A DNA stretch of 49,664 bases, taken from ZLKRG46 sp032117915 (GTDB lineage: Bacteria; Bacteroidota; Ignavibacteria; Kapaibacteriales; Kapaibacteriaceae). Location: the NCBI GenBank assembly GCA_032117915.1, contig JAULYI010000102.1:1-49664 (forward strand), written 5' to 3'. Below, one piece after another: positions 8,870 through 16,156 of this stretch; position 1 is the stretch's first letter, and each line of letters starts with the position of its first letter. Below the pieces are notes generated by a model, which did not search any database, was not told the origin of the DNA, and saw nothing but the letters and a program-made list of their open reading frames with translations. The position numbers and the translations under genes were made by a program.

Positions 8870-9912
8870 TGATGCATGAGCCAATCGAACAGTTTGGGCC
8901 GGAACGCCTTGACGTTCCGTACTTCTTCACGCTGAGTCGCTACGACCAGGTTCGTGCGCTGGAATCGCTGATCTTTGCTTCGGACGATCCGCTCACGACC
9001 CGTGCGATGCACCGCATCCTTGTTCTTGAAGATCCGACGCAGGAACTGCCCGGACAGCAGCAGTTGCCGCTGGATGGCGAACCTCATGCCGAGCAGGAGC
9101 GGCAGCGCGAGCCGTTCAATGTACCGCTATCGCATTTCGATGCTCTGGTGGATGAGATCAACGATGACCTTGAGCGAGCTGATCGTCCGTTTCGCGTGGT
9201 TCGTATTGCCGGTGGATATCAGTATGCAACCACGCCACAGCATGGCCAGCTTGTGCAGCGACTGCTCAAGGCTCGCAACCGAAAGCGCCTGTCGCAGGCA
9301 GCACTGGAAACGCTGGCAATCATTGCATATCGACAGCCGATCACGAAAGCCGAGATCGAGGCCATCCGCGGTGTCAATGTCAGTGAGGTCGTGAATTCGC
9401 TGGTCGAGAAGCAGCTCGTTGCCATGGTGGGCCGCTCCGAGACGATCGGTAAGCCGCTGCTCTATGGAACCACCGAGGACTTCCTGCGGATCTTTGGTCT
9501 GAATGACCTCTCGGACCTTCCCAAGCTTCGCGAGATCGATGACTTGCTGAAGACGACGACAACCTTGATCGACATGGATGACGAACTGGTCGTGAAGACC
9601 GACCACAAGACACTTCGCCGACAGCTTGCTGCGCTGCTGGAGTCTGGACGCCCGCAGGAGGATGCTCCTGAGGATGCTGAACCACCTGCAATGGATCAGG
9701 ACCAGGCAGAAGCCCAATGGCACCATAGCATGGAGCACGAGGCCGAAGATGGTCTTGTGACCGATCCCGAACCGGGAACTTGGGAGGACGACGCCGATGC
9801 GATCGAACATGCGATTGATGATGCGATCGACAGCGCTGTCGATGAGATCAGCCCGATGAATCCCGAACCGGCATCGGATGATGATCAAGATTTGGAAAAC
9901 TCAAAAAACTAA
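8869..9912 (+). CDS. scpB: Segregation and condensation protein B, with extended tail
   Basis: 347 residues from the ATG at 8869, which shares one base with the scpA TGA (TGATG); ATG 8872 and GTG 8866 are also possible. Typical ScpB proteins are about 180-220 residues with two winged helices. Both are recognisable here: the first starts at ALESLIFASDDPLT, and the second contains LSQAALETLAIIAYRQPITKAEIEAIRGV, the family signature. Two additions explain the length: a Gln/Glu/Pro-rich insert in the first domain (about 63-87) and a strongly acidic C-terminal tail of about 90 residues. The tail is probably disordered. Function with ScpA and SMC in chromosome segregation is family knowledge. Confidence 0.93.
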   Translation: MMHEPIEQFGPERLDVPYFFTLSRYDQVRALESLIFASDDPLTTRAMHRILVLEDPTQELPGQQQLPLDGEPHAEQERQREPFNVPLSHFDALVDEINDDLERADRPFRVVRIAGGYQYATTPQHGQLVQRLLKARNRKRLSQAALETLAIIAYRQPITKAEIEAIRGVNVSEVVNSLVEKQLVAMVGRSETIGKPLLYGTTEDFLRIFGLNDLSDLPKLREIDDLLKTTTTLIDMDDELVVKTDHKTLRRQLAALLESGRPQEDAPEDAEPPAMDQDQAEAQWHHSMEHEAEDGLVTDPEPGTWEDDADAIEHAIDDAIDSAVDEISPMNPEPASDDDQDLENSKN

Positions 9913-10061
9913 TATAGTTTCCTGCGGTTCTCCACCAAGAACTGGCCCTCTGGATGCCAATCCTCCCATCCAACCGTCACTCAGCGATGATTGGCGGCGG
10001 CAGTCCAGGACTCCGAATCACCAGCGGAGCGGGTCCATCAGGATACACTGATGTTGTGTAA

Positions 10062-10087
10062 CGAGCTCGCCGACTTCGGCGGGCTCG
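10062..10087. terminator. Bidirectional hairpin between scpB and the convergent hydrolase gene
   Basis: A GC-rich 12-bp stem with one G-T wobble (arms 10062-10073 and 10076-10087, tight loop) lies between the convergent stops at 9912 and 10116. A second, smaller stem (10036-10041 with 10048-10053) sits just upstream. U-rich tracts are short on both strands. The rest of the 200-bp gap shows no coding signal. Confidence 0.6.
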
Positions 10088-10115
10088 TCGCATGTTTAGT
10101 CGAACACACGGTTGA

Positions 10116-10880
10116 TCAGCGGGTGATCGATAGCCCATCCCAAGCAAGATCGACGTGCTCCGGCAGATACGCCTCGGCCTCTTTGTGAAGCACCTGATGG
10201 GCAATGTGGGTCAGGAAAGCCTGCTCCGGCTTCACGTCGTCAATAACACCAAGGGCTTGATCGATCGTAAAGTGCGTCGGATGTTCCTGCCATCGAAGAC
10301 CGTCGATGACGAGCGTGTGCAGACCGCGAAGCATGTTGCGACTTGACGGGGGGATGTGATTGGTATCGGTGCAGTATGCGACGTCTCCAATACGAAATCC
10401 CAGGACCGGCATACCGCCGTGGCTCATTGGAATGGGTTGTAAGGGAATGTCGCCGATCATGAAGGGGGCGGTGTCGATCACATGCAGGTTGATACTCGGT
10501 ACGCTTGCACCGGTGGGACGAACCAAGCCGAAAGCATAGGGGAAGGTTGTACGCAGGACGTCGATTGTTTCTTGCATCGCATGCACGGCCACTGGTTTAC
10601 CGGAGCGGAAGCTATATGGACGAAGATCGTCGAACCCACCAATATGATCGAAGTGGTGATGGGTATAGACAACGCCATCGATATCCATGACCTTATGGGT
10701 CAGCATCTGCTGGCGGAAGTCCATGGATGTATCGATGATGACTGTCGTCGAGTCGCTCTGCACGAGCAACGACGTACGCAGCCGGCGGTCACGAGGGTCG
10801 GAAGAAGAACAGGTCTCGCAGTCACATGCCACAGAGGGCACACCGGTCGAAGTGCCGGTGCCCAGGAGGGTGAACCGCAT
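10116..10880 (-). CDS. PhnP-like metallo-beta-lactamase-fold hydrolase
   Basis: 254 residues from the ATG at 10880; a GTG at 10883 is the alternative. The N-terminus has GTGTSTGVP followed by a CDCETC cysteine set and an RRLRTS stretch, the layout of PhnP-type MBL proteins in which those Cys bind a structural zinc. The MBL metal motif HHHFDHIGG (about 75-83) and later His/Asp positions (MSHGG, CTDTNH) are intact, so an active binuclear phosphodiesterase-like enzyme is expected. The true substrate is unknown. The ATG shares one base with the lipA stop (TGATG), suggesting translational coupling with lipoate synthesis. No phosphonate genes are nearby, so a role in phosphonate use is not supported. 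Confidence 0.85.
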   Translation of the reverse strand: MRFTLLGTGTSTGVPSVACDCETCSSSDPRDRRLRTSLLVQSDSTTVIIDTSMDFRQQMLTHKVMDIDGVVYTHHHFDHIGGFDDLRPYSFRSGKPVAVHAMQETIDVLRTTFPYAFGLVRPTGASVPSINLHVIDTAPFMIGDIPLQPIPMSHGGMPVLGFRIGDVAYCTDTNHIPPSSRNMLRGLHTLVIDGLRWQEHPTHFTIDQALGVIDDVKPEQAFLTHIAHQVLHKEAEAYLPEHVDLAWDGLSITR

Positions 10881-11761
10881 CACAGATGGCGCTCGGCGTG
10901 ATACGAGCTCCGCACGAGTGGACCACTTTCTACATGATCAAGGCCCATGTCACGGCCAACGTCGGCGTATCGACGAAACTCGTCGGGGTGAACGAAGCGG
11001 TCTACCGGAAGGTGGTTCTTTGTGGGCTGCAGGTACTGTCCAAGGGTCAGCACATCAACGCCAACTGTGGCCAGATCCTGCATCACGGCAAGCACTTCGT
11101 CAGGTGTTTCGCCAAGGCCAAGCATCACGCCCGTCTTTGTGCGCATGCCCTGGCGCTTACTCTCTGCCAGCACCTGGAGGGCCCACTGATACCGGCCTTG
11201 CGGACGTACGTGGCGATACAGGCGAGGAACGGTCTCGGTGTTGTGCGCCAAGATATCCGGACGAGCATCGATGACTCGCTGAAGATTGTCGTTGTTCCCC
11301 TTGAAATCAGGGATCAGCACTTCGATCGTCGTCGTCGGATTCAGTTCTCGGCAGACGGCAATCGTTTCTGCCCAAATGAGTGAGCCGCCATCCTTGAGTT
11401 CGTCGCGATCAACACTGGTGATCACGGCATGTCGGATCCCCATCGTGCGGATCGCTTCCGCAACGCGGCGGGGCTCATCATGATCGACGGGAAGTGGGCG
11501 CCCTGTCTTGACGGCGCAAAATCCGCATGACCGGGTGCACGTATCACCATGAATCATGAACGTGGCCGTACCGGCATTCCAGCACTCCGAAATGTTCGGG
11601 CAGTGCGCCTCTTCGCATACGGTATGCAGTGCCTTGGCTCGCATCATCGTCTTGACGCGTGCAAACTCCTCGCCCCCTGGTGCCCGGACTTTCAACCATT
11701 CCGGACGGCGACCCTTCCGCTCTTGTGTGGGTGTGAAACTGCTGAGTTCGATGATTGCCAT
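10880..11761 (-). CDS. lipA: Lipoyl synthase
   Basis: 293 residues, normal LipA length. This radical SAM enzyme inserts two sulfurs into octanoyl-protein to form lipoyl groups. The auxiliary cluster ligands are Cys49, Cys54 and Cys60 (CEEAHCPNISEC). The radical SAM cluster is Cys75, Cys79 and Cys82 (CTRSCGFC). The C-terminal RSSYHA supplies the serine ligand of the auxiliary cluster. The frame stays open upstream into the preceding gene; ATG 11761 is chosen because it gives the family N-terminus. It follows the FlgO-like gene by 31 bp and overlaps the PhnP-like gene. No lipB is seen in the window. Confidence 0.95.
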   Translation of the reverse strand: MAIIELSSFTPTQERKGRRPEWLKVRAPGGEEFARVKTMMRAKALHTVCEEAHCPNISECWNAGTATFMIHGDTCTRSCGFCAVKTGRPLPVDHDEPRRVAEAIRTMGIRHAVITSVDRDELKDGGSLIWAETIAVCRELNPTTTIEVLIPDFKGNNDNLQRVIDARPDILAHNTETVPRLYRHVRPQGRYQWALQVLAESKRQGMRTKTGVMLGLGETPDEVLAVMQDLATVGVDVLTLGQYLQPTKNHLPVDRFVHPDEFRRYADVGRDMGLDHVESGPLVRSSYHAERHL

Positions 11762-11792
11762 GATGACGGGTAGTGAACGTGGAATGGGCCGG

Positions 11793-12287
11793 TCAACGCA
11801 AAAGCGCGGGGTGGAGTTTCCGAGCCATGACGGATACGGCTTCGAGATAGGTAGTGGCTGACTTGAAGATGTTCTTGGCCTGATTCGTTGCATCGGGCAT
11901 TTTCGTCGAAACGTCATAGACATACGCGTTCAACAGGACGCGCTCACCTTGGAGGAGCAACGTACCTTGGACGACCTTGTTGGCCCCCAGAGCGGCAACG
12001 GCTTTCCAGACGTCTGATTCATACTGGGGATTCGTTGGGTCGAGGTTGAGTTCCGAGATCGCCATTTCCACAGAATCGGCCGGGATAATCACGAAGGCCG
12101 ACTGCGCGGGATCAACATTCTGCAGTGCTGTTCGAAGACTATCGGCCAGCTGCATGGTCCACACGTTGTACTTGATATTCCCATCCATATTACGGAAGGG
12201 GAGAACGGCAACGCGTGATTGAGCGTGAACGGCCAGGGTGCTCATTGCCAGGATGCCGGCGATCAGGAGCGGACGAAGCAGGCGCAT
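11793..12287 (-). CDS. Secreted FlgO/TolB-N-like protein
   Basis: 164 residues with a clear signal peptide (LLRPLLIAGILAMSTLAVHA, cleavage near HAQ, about residue 23). The mature part starts with RVAVLPFRN and runs through alternating helices and strands including LADSLRTAL, LGANKVVQGTLLLQGERVLLNAYVYDV. This is the pattern of the anticodon-binding-like domain shared by TolB-N, CsgG and FlgO. It is therefore probably periplasmic or outer-membrane associated. There is no lipobox, and no flagellar or curli gene is nearby, so the name is structural only. It starts 8 bp after the Hpt gene and precedes lipA. Confidence 0.7.
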   Translation of the reverse strand: MRLLRPLLIAGILAMSTLAVHAQSRVAVLPFRNMDGNIKYNVWTMQLADSLRTALQNVDPAQSAFVIIPADSVEMAISELNLDPTNPQYESDVWKAVAALGANKVVQGTLLLQGERVLLNAYVYDVSTKMPDATNQAKNIFKSATTYLEAVSVMARKLHPALLR

Positions 12288-12295
12288 AGCATTCG

Positions 12296-12634
12296 TTACG
12301 GTGAGTGGTCAAGCGATTGCCGCAAACTACGCAGCATCTGCAGAAGAGCATTCACGTAGTCGTTGGCTGCATTCCAGTTCCCCTGCTCTGCGAACGCCAT
12401 CAGCTGCTGGCCGATGGATGCGTGAGCGGTGAGCCCAAACTGCATGAACGATCCTTTGATGGTGTGTCCCAGCCTAATGAGCGACGCTGTATCGTTGCGG
12501 ACGATGATGTCGGCCGCATCTCGGTCGAGCTCGTCGATCCACGCCTGGACGAACTCCGGAAAGAGTTCGGTGAGCGGACCGTCGGCCGTGGGAAGCTCAG
12601 GGAGCAGAAACGGAGGATGAAGATTGTCGTGCAC
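12296..12634 (-). CDS. Histidine phosphotransfer (Hpt) domain protein
   Basis: 112 residues from a GTG at 12634. It is a single Hpt four-helix domain: His57 in LGHTIKGSFMQFG is the phosphoacceptor within the HxxKGS motif. Hpt proteins relay phosphate between hybrid kinases and response regulators; no partner is encoded in the window. The reading frame is open back to 12691, but that extension lies entirely inside the RNase P RNA gene, so it is not counted. Between GTG 12634 and the first helix there is no other good start. The chosen start falls 9 nt inside the 3' end of rnpB. That is unusual, and the exact start is uncertain. Confidence 0.75.
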   Translation of the reverse strand: MHDNLHPPFLLPELPTADGPLTELFPEFVQAWIDELDRDAADIIVRNDTASLIRLGHTIKGSFMQFGLTAHASIGQQLMAFAEQGNWNAANDYVNALLQMLRSLRQSLDHSP

Positions 12635-13061
12635 GGGAAGACACCTGTAAGCCGAATTCTGTCTACCCTCCATAGGAGGGGAGGCAGTCATTTATCTGGG
12701 ACCGGTGTTGCCATCGGCCTCGAGCGATCGACCCGAGCCGGGGCGGACTACGTCCGGCAGCGCGAACAACGCTGCAGCGCCGAAGCGCACCCGACTCTGC
12801 TTGACCTTGCTCCGCACGGGGTTTGCCGAGCCGACCGGTCACCCGGCCGCTGGTGAGCTCTTACCTCACCATTTCACCCTTACCCCACAAGGGGGCGGTA
12901 TCTTTCTGTTGCACTTTCCGTCGGCTTGATGACCGTAGCCACCTTGCCGCCTTCCCGTTAGGAAGCGTGCTGTTCTGTGGAGTTCGGACTTTCCTCCCTC
13001 CAACGATCGTAGAACCTACGGTCGTTGGAAAGCGACTGCCCGGCATCCCCCCGCACACGAC
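12626..13061 (-). ncRNA. rnpB: RNase P RNA (bacterial type A)
   Basis: About 436 nt. It is recognised by the 5' conserved block (minus-strand GGAGGAAAGTCCGAACTCC, around 13014-12993), the central GGTAAGGGTGAAA and GGTAAGAGCTCACC blocks (around 12893-12855), a GCGGAGCAAGGTCAA block (around 12815), and the 3' block AAATGACTG plus ACAGAATTCGGCTTA (around 12693-12647). The ends were set by a 16-bp P1 helix with wobbles pairing 13061-13046 with 12641-12626. The RNA is the catalytic subunit that matures tRNA 5' ends. The upstream zinc-ribbon gene stops 3 bp before the 5' end, and the Hpt frame begins within the 3' end, so the RNA may be cut from an operon transcript. The protein subunit gene rnpA is not here. 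Confidence 0.95.
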
Positions 13062-13064
13062 GAA

Positions 13065-13802
13065 TCATTGTCCTAGCATTGCTTCAAGGTCAACGGACAC
13101 ATCCTCCGGATAGAGAATGCGACCGCAGCCTTCGCATGTATAGAGTCTGTCTCGGTTGTATTTCATTTCCATGATGCGCTGCGATGGCACCGCGGAGAAG
13201 CAGCCAGAGCAGCTGTTACGACGCAGTGGAACGACCGCTTCGCGGTGGAACGTGCGGATACGCTCGTATTCTGTTTCAAGCGCATTGTCAATCTGCGGAA
13301 CAATACGCTTTCGCAGGTCGATATAGCTGCGTAGTTCCTCGTTGCTTTCGCCGGAAAGGTGCTCGAGCTCACGCTCTTTCTCAGTCAACGCTTCCTTGGC
13401 TTCGGCAAGGTCGGTTTCCTGCTGTGCAAGCGTCGTTTTCAGGTTTTCGATACGGACGGCCGACGTACGAACGTTTTCTTCAAGTGCAGCGCGCTGCTCC
13501 TTGAGGTGTTCGATCTCCTTGGTGATGGCGTCGAACTCTCGGTTGTTCTTGACCTGGAATTGCTGCTGGGCCAGCTTCGACTCCTTGTCGTTGATCTCCT
13601 GCGTGGTCACGTGTGCCGTGCCAACGATATGCTCAATCTCGCGGAGGGCATTGGCCGTGGCCTCTGCAGCGATGGTCTTCTCACGAACGATCAATTCGTG
13701 CTTCTTGACGATCTGCGGCAGGTCGCCCAGGTCATCGTGGAGTTCATCGAGTTGAGCATCGACGGCAGCCAACTGAGCGAGCAGCGTAAGTTGTTGTTCC
13801 AT
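13065..13802 (-). CDS. Coiled-coil C4 zinc-ribbon protein (CT398/CdsZ family)
   Basis: 245 residues from the ATG at 13802; a GTG at 13811 is the alternative. About residues 5-180 are a long antiparallel coiled coil rich in Glu, Gln, Lys and Ala. It is followed by a zinc ribbon with two CxxC pairs (CSGC and CEGC) and the family SxRIMEMK and GRILYPED motifs. The Chlamydia homologue CT398 is reported to bind sigma-54 and secretion-related proteins; the general function in other bacteria is not settled. The gene follows the Nif3-like gene directly, a pairing seen in several phyla, and stops 3 bp before rnpB. Co-expression of all three is likely. Confidence 0.88.
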   Translation of the reverse strand: MEQQLTLLAQLAAVDAQLDELHDDLGDLPQIVKKHELIVREKTIAAEATANALREIEHIVGTAHVTTQEINDKESKLAQQQFQVKNNREFDAITKEIEHLKEQRAALEENVRTSAVRIENLKTTLAQQETDLAEAKEALTEKERELEHLSGESNEELRSYIDLRKRIVPQIDNALETEYERIRTFHREAVVPLRRNSCSGCFSAVPSQRIMEMKYNRDRLYTCEGCGRILYPEDVSVDLEAMLGQ

Positions 13803-13811
13803 GTGCGGCAC

Positions 13812-14621
13812 CTATGAGTTTGAAGAAACGTGTTTTTCGATGTAGTACTGCACGGGGTTCCGAAGGGCTCGTGAAGCAACCAACTCGGCTGCGGTACCCA
13901 CAATGGGTTCCAGAAGACCGATGATGCCGGATGCCACGAACTGTTCCATTTCGAAATGCCCCGGATCGATCAGTCCGATCGTGCCGTCGGCAGCGTGATA
14001 GGCGTGATACTTGAGGTCGGCCGTGATAAACACATCCGCTCCCGCCGAGATCGCGTCGTCCAGGAACGAGCCGCCACTTCCGGCTACAAGGGCGACAGTA
14101 CGGACGGTCGATGCCGGAGGGGCAAGGAAGCGCGGCGTGCCACCACAGATGCGCGTGACACGATCCAGGAGGTCGGCAATGGTCATGTCGATCGCTGAGG
14201 TTGCGATAACTCCCATGCCAAACGATGGCATCGAGGCAACAGGCACGAGTGGACGCGCGGGCTTAAGGCCTAGCACGTGTGCCAGTTGTGTGTTGGTGCC
14301 CATAGGATGGGCGTCATAGGCCGTATGCACACTGATCAAGGCAATATCATGCTCAATAAGCGCACACACAAGCCGTCCCACACGGTCATTGCGAGTAATG
14401 CTCCGCAGGGGGCTGTAGATCAACGGATGGAACGTGACGATTACGTCGCAGCTCAGCTGTTGCGCTTCGGTGATCACGGCGTCCGTGACTTCGAAGCAGA
14501 CGAGGATCTTGGTGGCTGTTCCTCGTCGAGAACCCACCTGCGTGCCGATAGGATCGCCGCTCATCGCGGCGGTCGGCAGCAGGACGGAATCGACGAGTTG
14601 TTGGAACTCGTTGAGCTGCAT
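13812..14621 (-). CDS. Nif3-like dinuclear metal centre protein (YbgI/YqfO family)
   Basis: 269 residues, matching the shorter bacterial members. The family forms toroidal hexamers with a two-metal site; some members have GTP cyclohydrolase-like activity, but the physiological role is unclear. Conserved pieces are TFHPLIYSPL (about 63-72), SVHTAYDAHPMGTN (about 97-110), and GHFEMEQF (about 222-229) with the C-terminal His/Glu ligands. In the first motif the usual HH pair is F-H here, so one metal ligand seems replaced. The TAG stop is at 13814-13812, and the zinc-ribbon gene begins within about 10 bp. It is divergent from the outer-membrane protein gene at 14721. Confidence 0.9.
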   Translation of the reverse strand: MQLNEFQQLVDSVLLPTAAMSGDPIGTQVGSRRGTATKILVCFEVTDAVITEAQQLSCDVIVTFHPLIYSPLRSITRNDRVGRLVCALIEHDIALISVHTAYDAHPMGTNTQLAHVLGLKPARPLVPVASMPSFGMGVIATSAIDMTIADLLDRVTRICGGTPRFLAPPASTVRTVALVAGSGGSFLDDAISAGADVFITADLKYHAYHAADGTIGLIDPGHFEMEQFVASGIIGLLEPIVGTAAELVASRALRNPVQYYIEKHVSSNS

Positions 14622-14720
14622 AGGGAGCGCTAAACTACGGAATCACTAGGGGATTACCATGTTTTCCACAGAAGGCACATGCAGAGCGTCACGGCGTTTG
14701 GCCCTATCTTACCGTGCACT

Positions 14721-15464
14721 ATGACTACCATGAATTCACTACGATCGCACTTCCTCCTCATTGTCTGTTTCGCCGTTGTCTCGGCAGGAACAGCAACGGC
14801 TCAGGTAGCGGGTGAGACACCGATCACGGATTCGGTCGTCATCTTCATGTCGCCGCGCCCGCTGGTCGAGGCCTCGATGAACAGACCGAAGACAAGCGCC
14901 GCAGGCATTGATCTGCTGTTCAGTGGTAGCGGTTGGGGGCTCGGCGGATTCTGGCAGACGCTTGTCGGCGACAACCTGTCGATCATCACGCACGTCGGCA
15001 TCAGTGGAAAACGGAATACCGATGAGTTCGAAAACGTACTTCTGGGGCCAACGCCCGTGGTCTGGGATAAGGTCAACCGGTTGTTCATGTTCCCGGCCAC
15101 GGTCGGTGTACAGTATCGTCTGTTCAGCGAATCGCTCCAGGAGTCATTCCGCCCGTTCGTGAGCGGTGGGATCGGTCCGACGCTGATCCTGGCCACACCC
15201 TACCTTCGGGACGATCCGTATCAGGGCGTTCGCTATTACGAGTTCTTTTCGTCCTTCGCGGAGGCCACAACGTACGTTCGTGCAGGAGGGTACGTGGGCG
15301 TAGGTGCGCACTTCGGGTCGCCAATTCTTAGCAACCTGATCGGTGTTAACATCCGGTACTTCCACATTCCGTTCGGCGGTGATGGCATCGAGAGCATCAG
15401 AGGACGCCCGATCACAAATTTTGGCGGTATCATTCTCTCGCTGACCGTTGGCTCGGCATACTGA
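14721..15464 (+). CDS. Outer-membrane beta-barrel-like secreted protein
   Basis: 247 residues from the ATG at 14721; ATG 14730 is equally possible. A signal peptide covers about residues 6-27 (FLLIVCFAVVSAGTATA, cleavage before QVAG). The mature part shows alternating hydrophobic and aromatic strands with Gly/Phe-rich turns (GLGGFWQTLVGDNLSI, FRPFVSGGIGPTLI, TTYVRAGGYVGVGAHFG, NIRYFHIPFGG), which suggests an outer-membrane barrel of about eight or more strands. No family name can be given. It is not an obvious T9SS cargo because it lacks the sorting domain. TrmO follows after 4 bp, so the two are probably co-transcribed. Confidence 0.7.
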   Translation: MTTMNSLRSHFLLIVCFAVVSAGTATAQVAGETPITDSVVIFMSPRPLVEASMNRPKTSAAGIDLLFSGSGWGLGGFWQTLVGDNLSIITHVGISGKRNTDEFENVLLGPTPVVWDKVNRLFMFPATVGVQYRLFSESLQESFRPFVSGGIGPTLILATPYLRDDPYQGVRYYEFFSSFAEATTYVRAGGYVGVGAHFGSPILSNLIGVNIRYFHIPFGGDGIESIRGRPITNFGGIILSLTVGSAY

Positions 15465-15468
15465 ATCA

Positions 15469-16125
15469 ATGACGCTTTCGCCTATTGGCGTCATTCGCAC
15501 GCCCTACAGCTCGAAGTACGATGCGCCGCGACAACCGGGGGCTGACGATCGGATCCATGACGGCACGATCGACCTGTTTCCGGGGCATAACTACGAGCAG
15601 GCACTGATCGACCTTGACGGATTCTCGCATATCTGGGTGATCTCCTGGTTCGACCGGGCCGCGGGCTGGAAACCAATGGTGCTGCCGCCGCGATCCAGAC
15701 GGAAACACGGCGTGTTTGCCACGCGATCCCCGCATCGCCCCAATCCGATCGGCATCAGTGTTGTGCAGCTCATACACATCCATGGCTTGAAGCTGCAGGT
15801 TCGAGGTGCCGATCTGTTGGACGGGACGCCCGTGCTTGATATCAAACCCTACCTGCCATATGCCGATGCCGTTGGTGATGCTAGCAGAGGGTGGACGGAA
15901 TCTGCCGATGAGCAGATGCCGTTCCAGGTTATCTGGACGTGTCCATGTCCTGATCAAGCCATGCAGCAACACGTAGAAAGGGTCCTGCGCGTTGACCCGT
16001 TCCCGCATCCGTACCGCAGAATCAAAGCAGTCGGCACGGATGGCTTCGTCCTTGCCGTGCGGGAGCATCGTATCGCATACACTGTCGAAGGACAACAGGT
16101 CGTTGTCGTACGCATTACGCCGTAG
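15469..16125 (+). CDS. trmO: tRNA (t6A37) N6-methyltransferase TrmO
   Basis: 218 residues. It has the TrmO/YaeB beta-barrel with the SAM-binding signature SPHRPNPIG (about 83-91), the N-terminal SPIGVIRTPY and the later DLLDGTPVLDIKPYLPYAD block, all diagnostic. TrmO methylates t6A37 to m6t6A in threonine tRNAs using SAM. ATG 15469 is chosen because SPIGVIRTP should lie at the very N-terminus; the frame extends 21 bp upstream into the preceding gene. The C-terminal domain (about 150-218) is present. MetH, which makes the methionine for SAM, follows 31 bp later. Confidence 0.92.
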   Translation: MTLSPIGVIRTPYSSKYDAPRQPGADDRIHDGTIDLFPGHNYEQALIDLDGFSHIWVISWFDRAAGWKPMVLPPRSRRKHGVFATRSPHRPNPIGISVVQLIHIHGLKLQVRGADLLDGTPVLDIKPYLPYADAVGDASRGWTESADEQMPFQVIWTCPCPDQAMQQHVERVLRVDPFPHPYRRIKAVGTDGFVLAVREHRIAYTVEGQQVVVVRITP

Positions 16126-16156
16126 TTTTACACTCCCACGAACACAACGACCGCAC

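Noticed and set aside
12635..12691. Upstream extension of the Hpt protein
   Set aside because: These codons lie in the conserved 3' part of RNase P RNA and are explained by it.
16126..16156. Possible cobalamin riboswitch ahead of metH
   Set aside because: The gap after trmO is only 31 bp and has no B12-box-like sequence.
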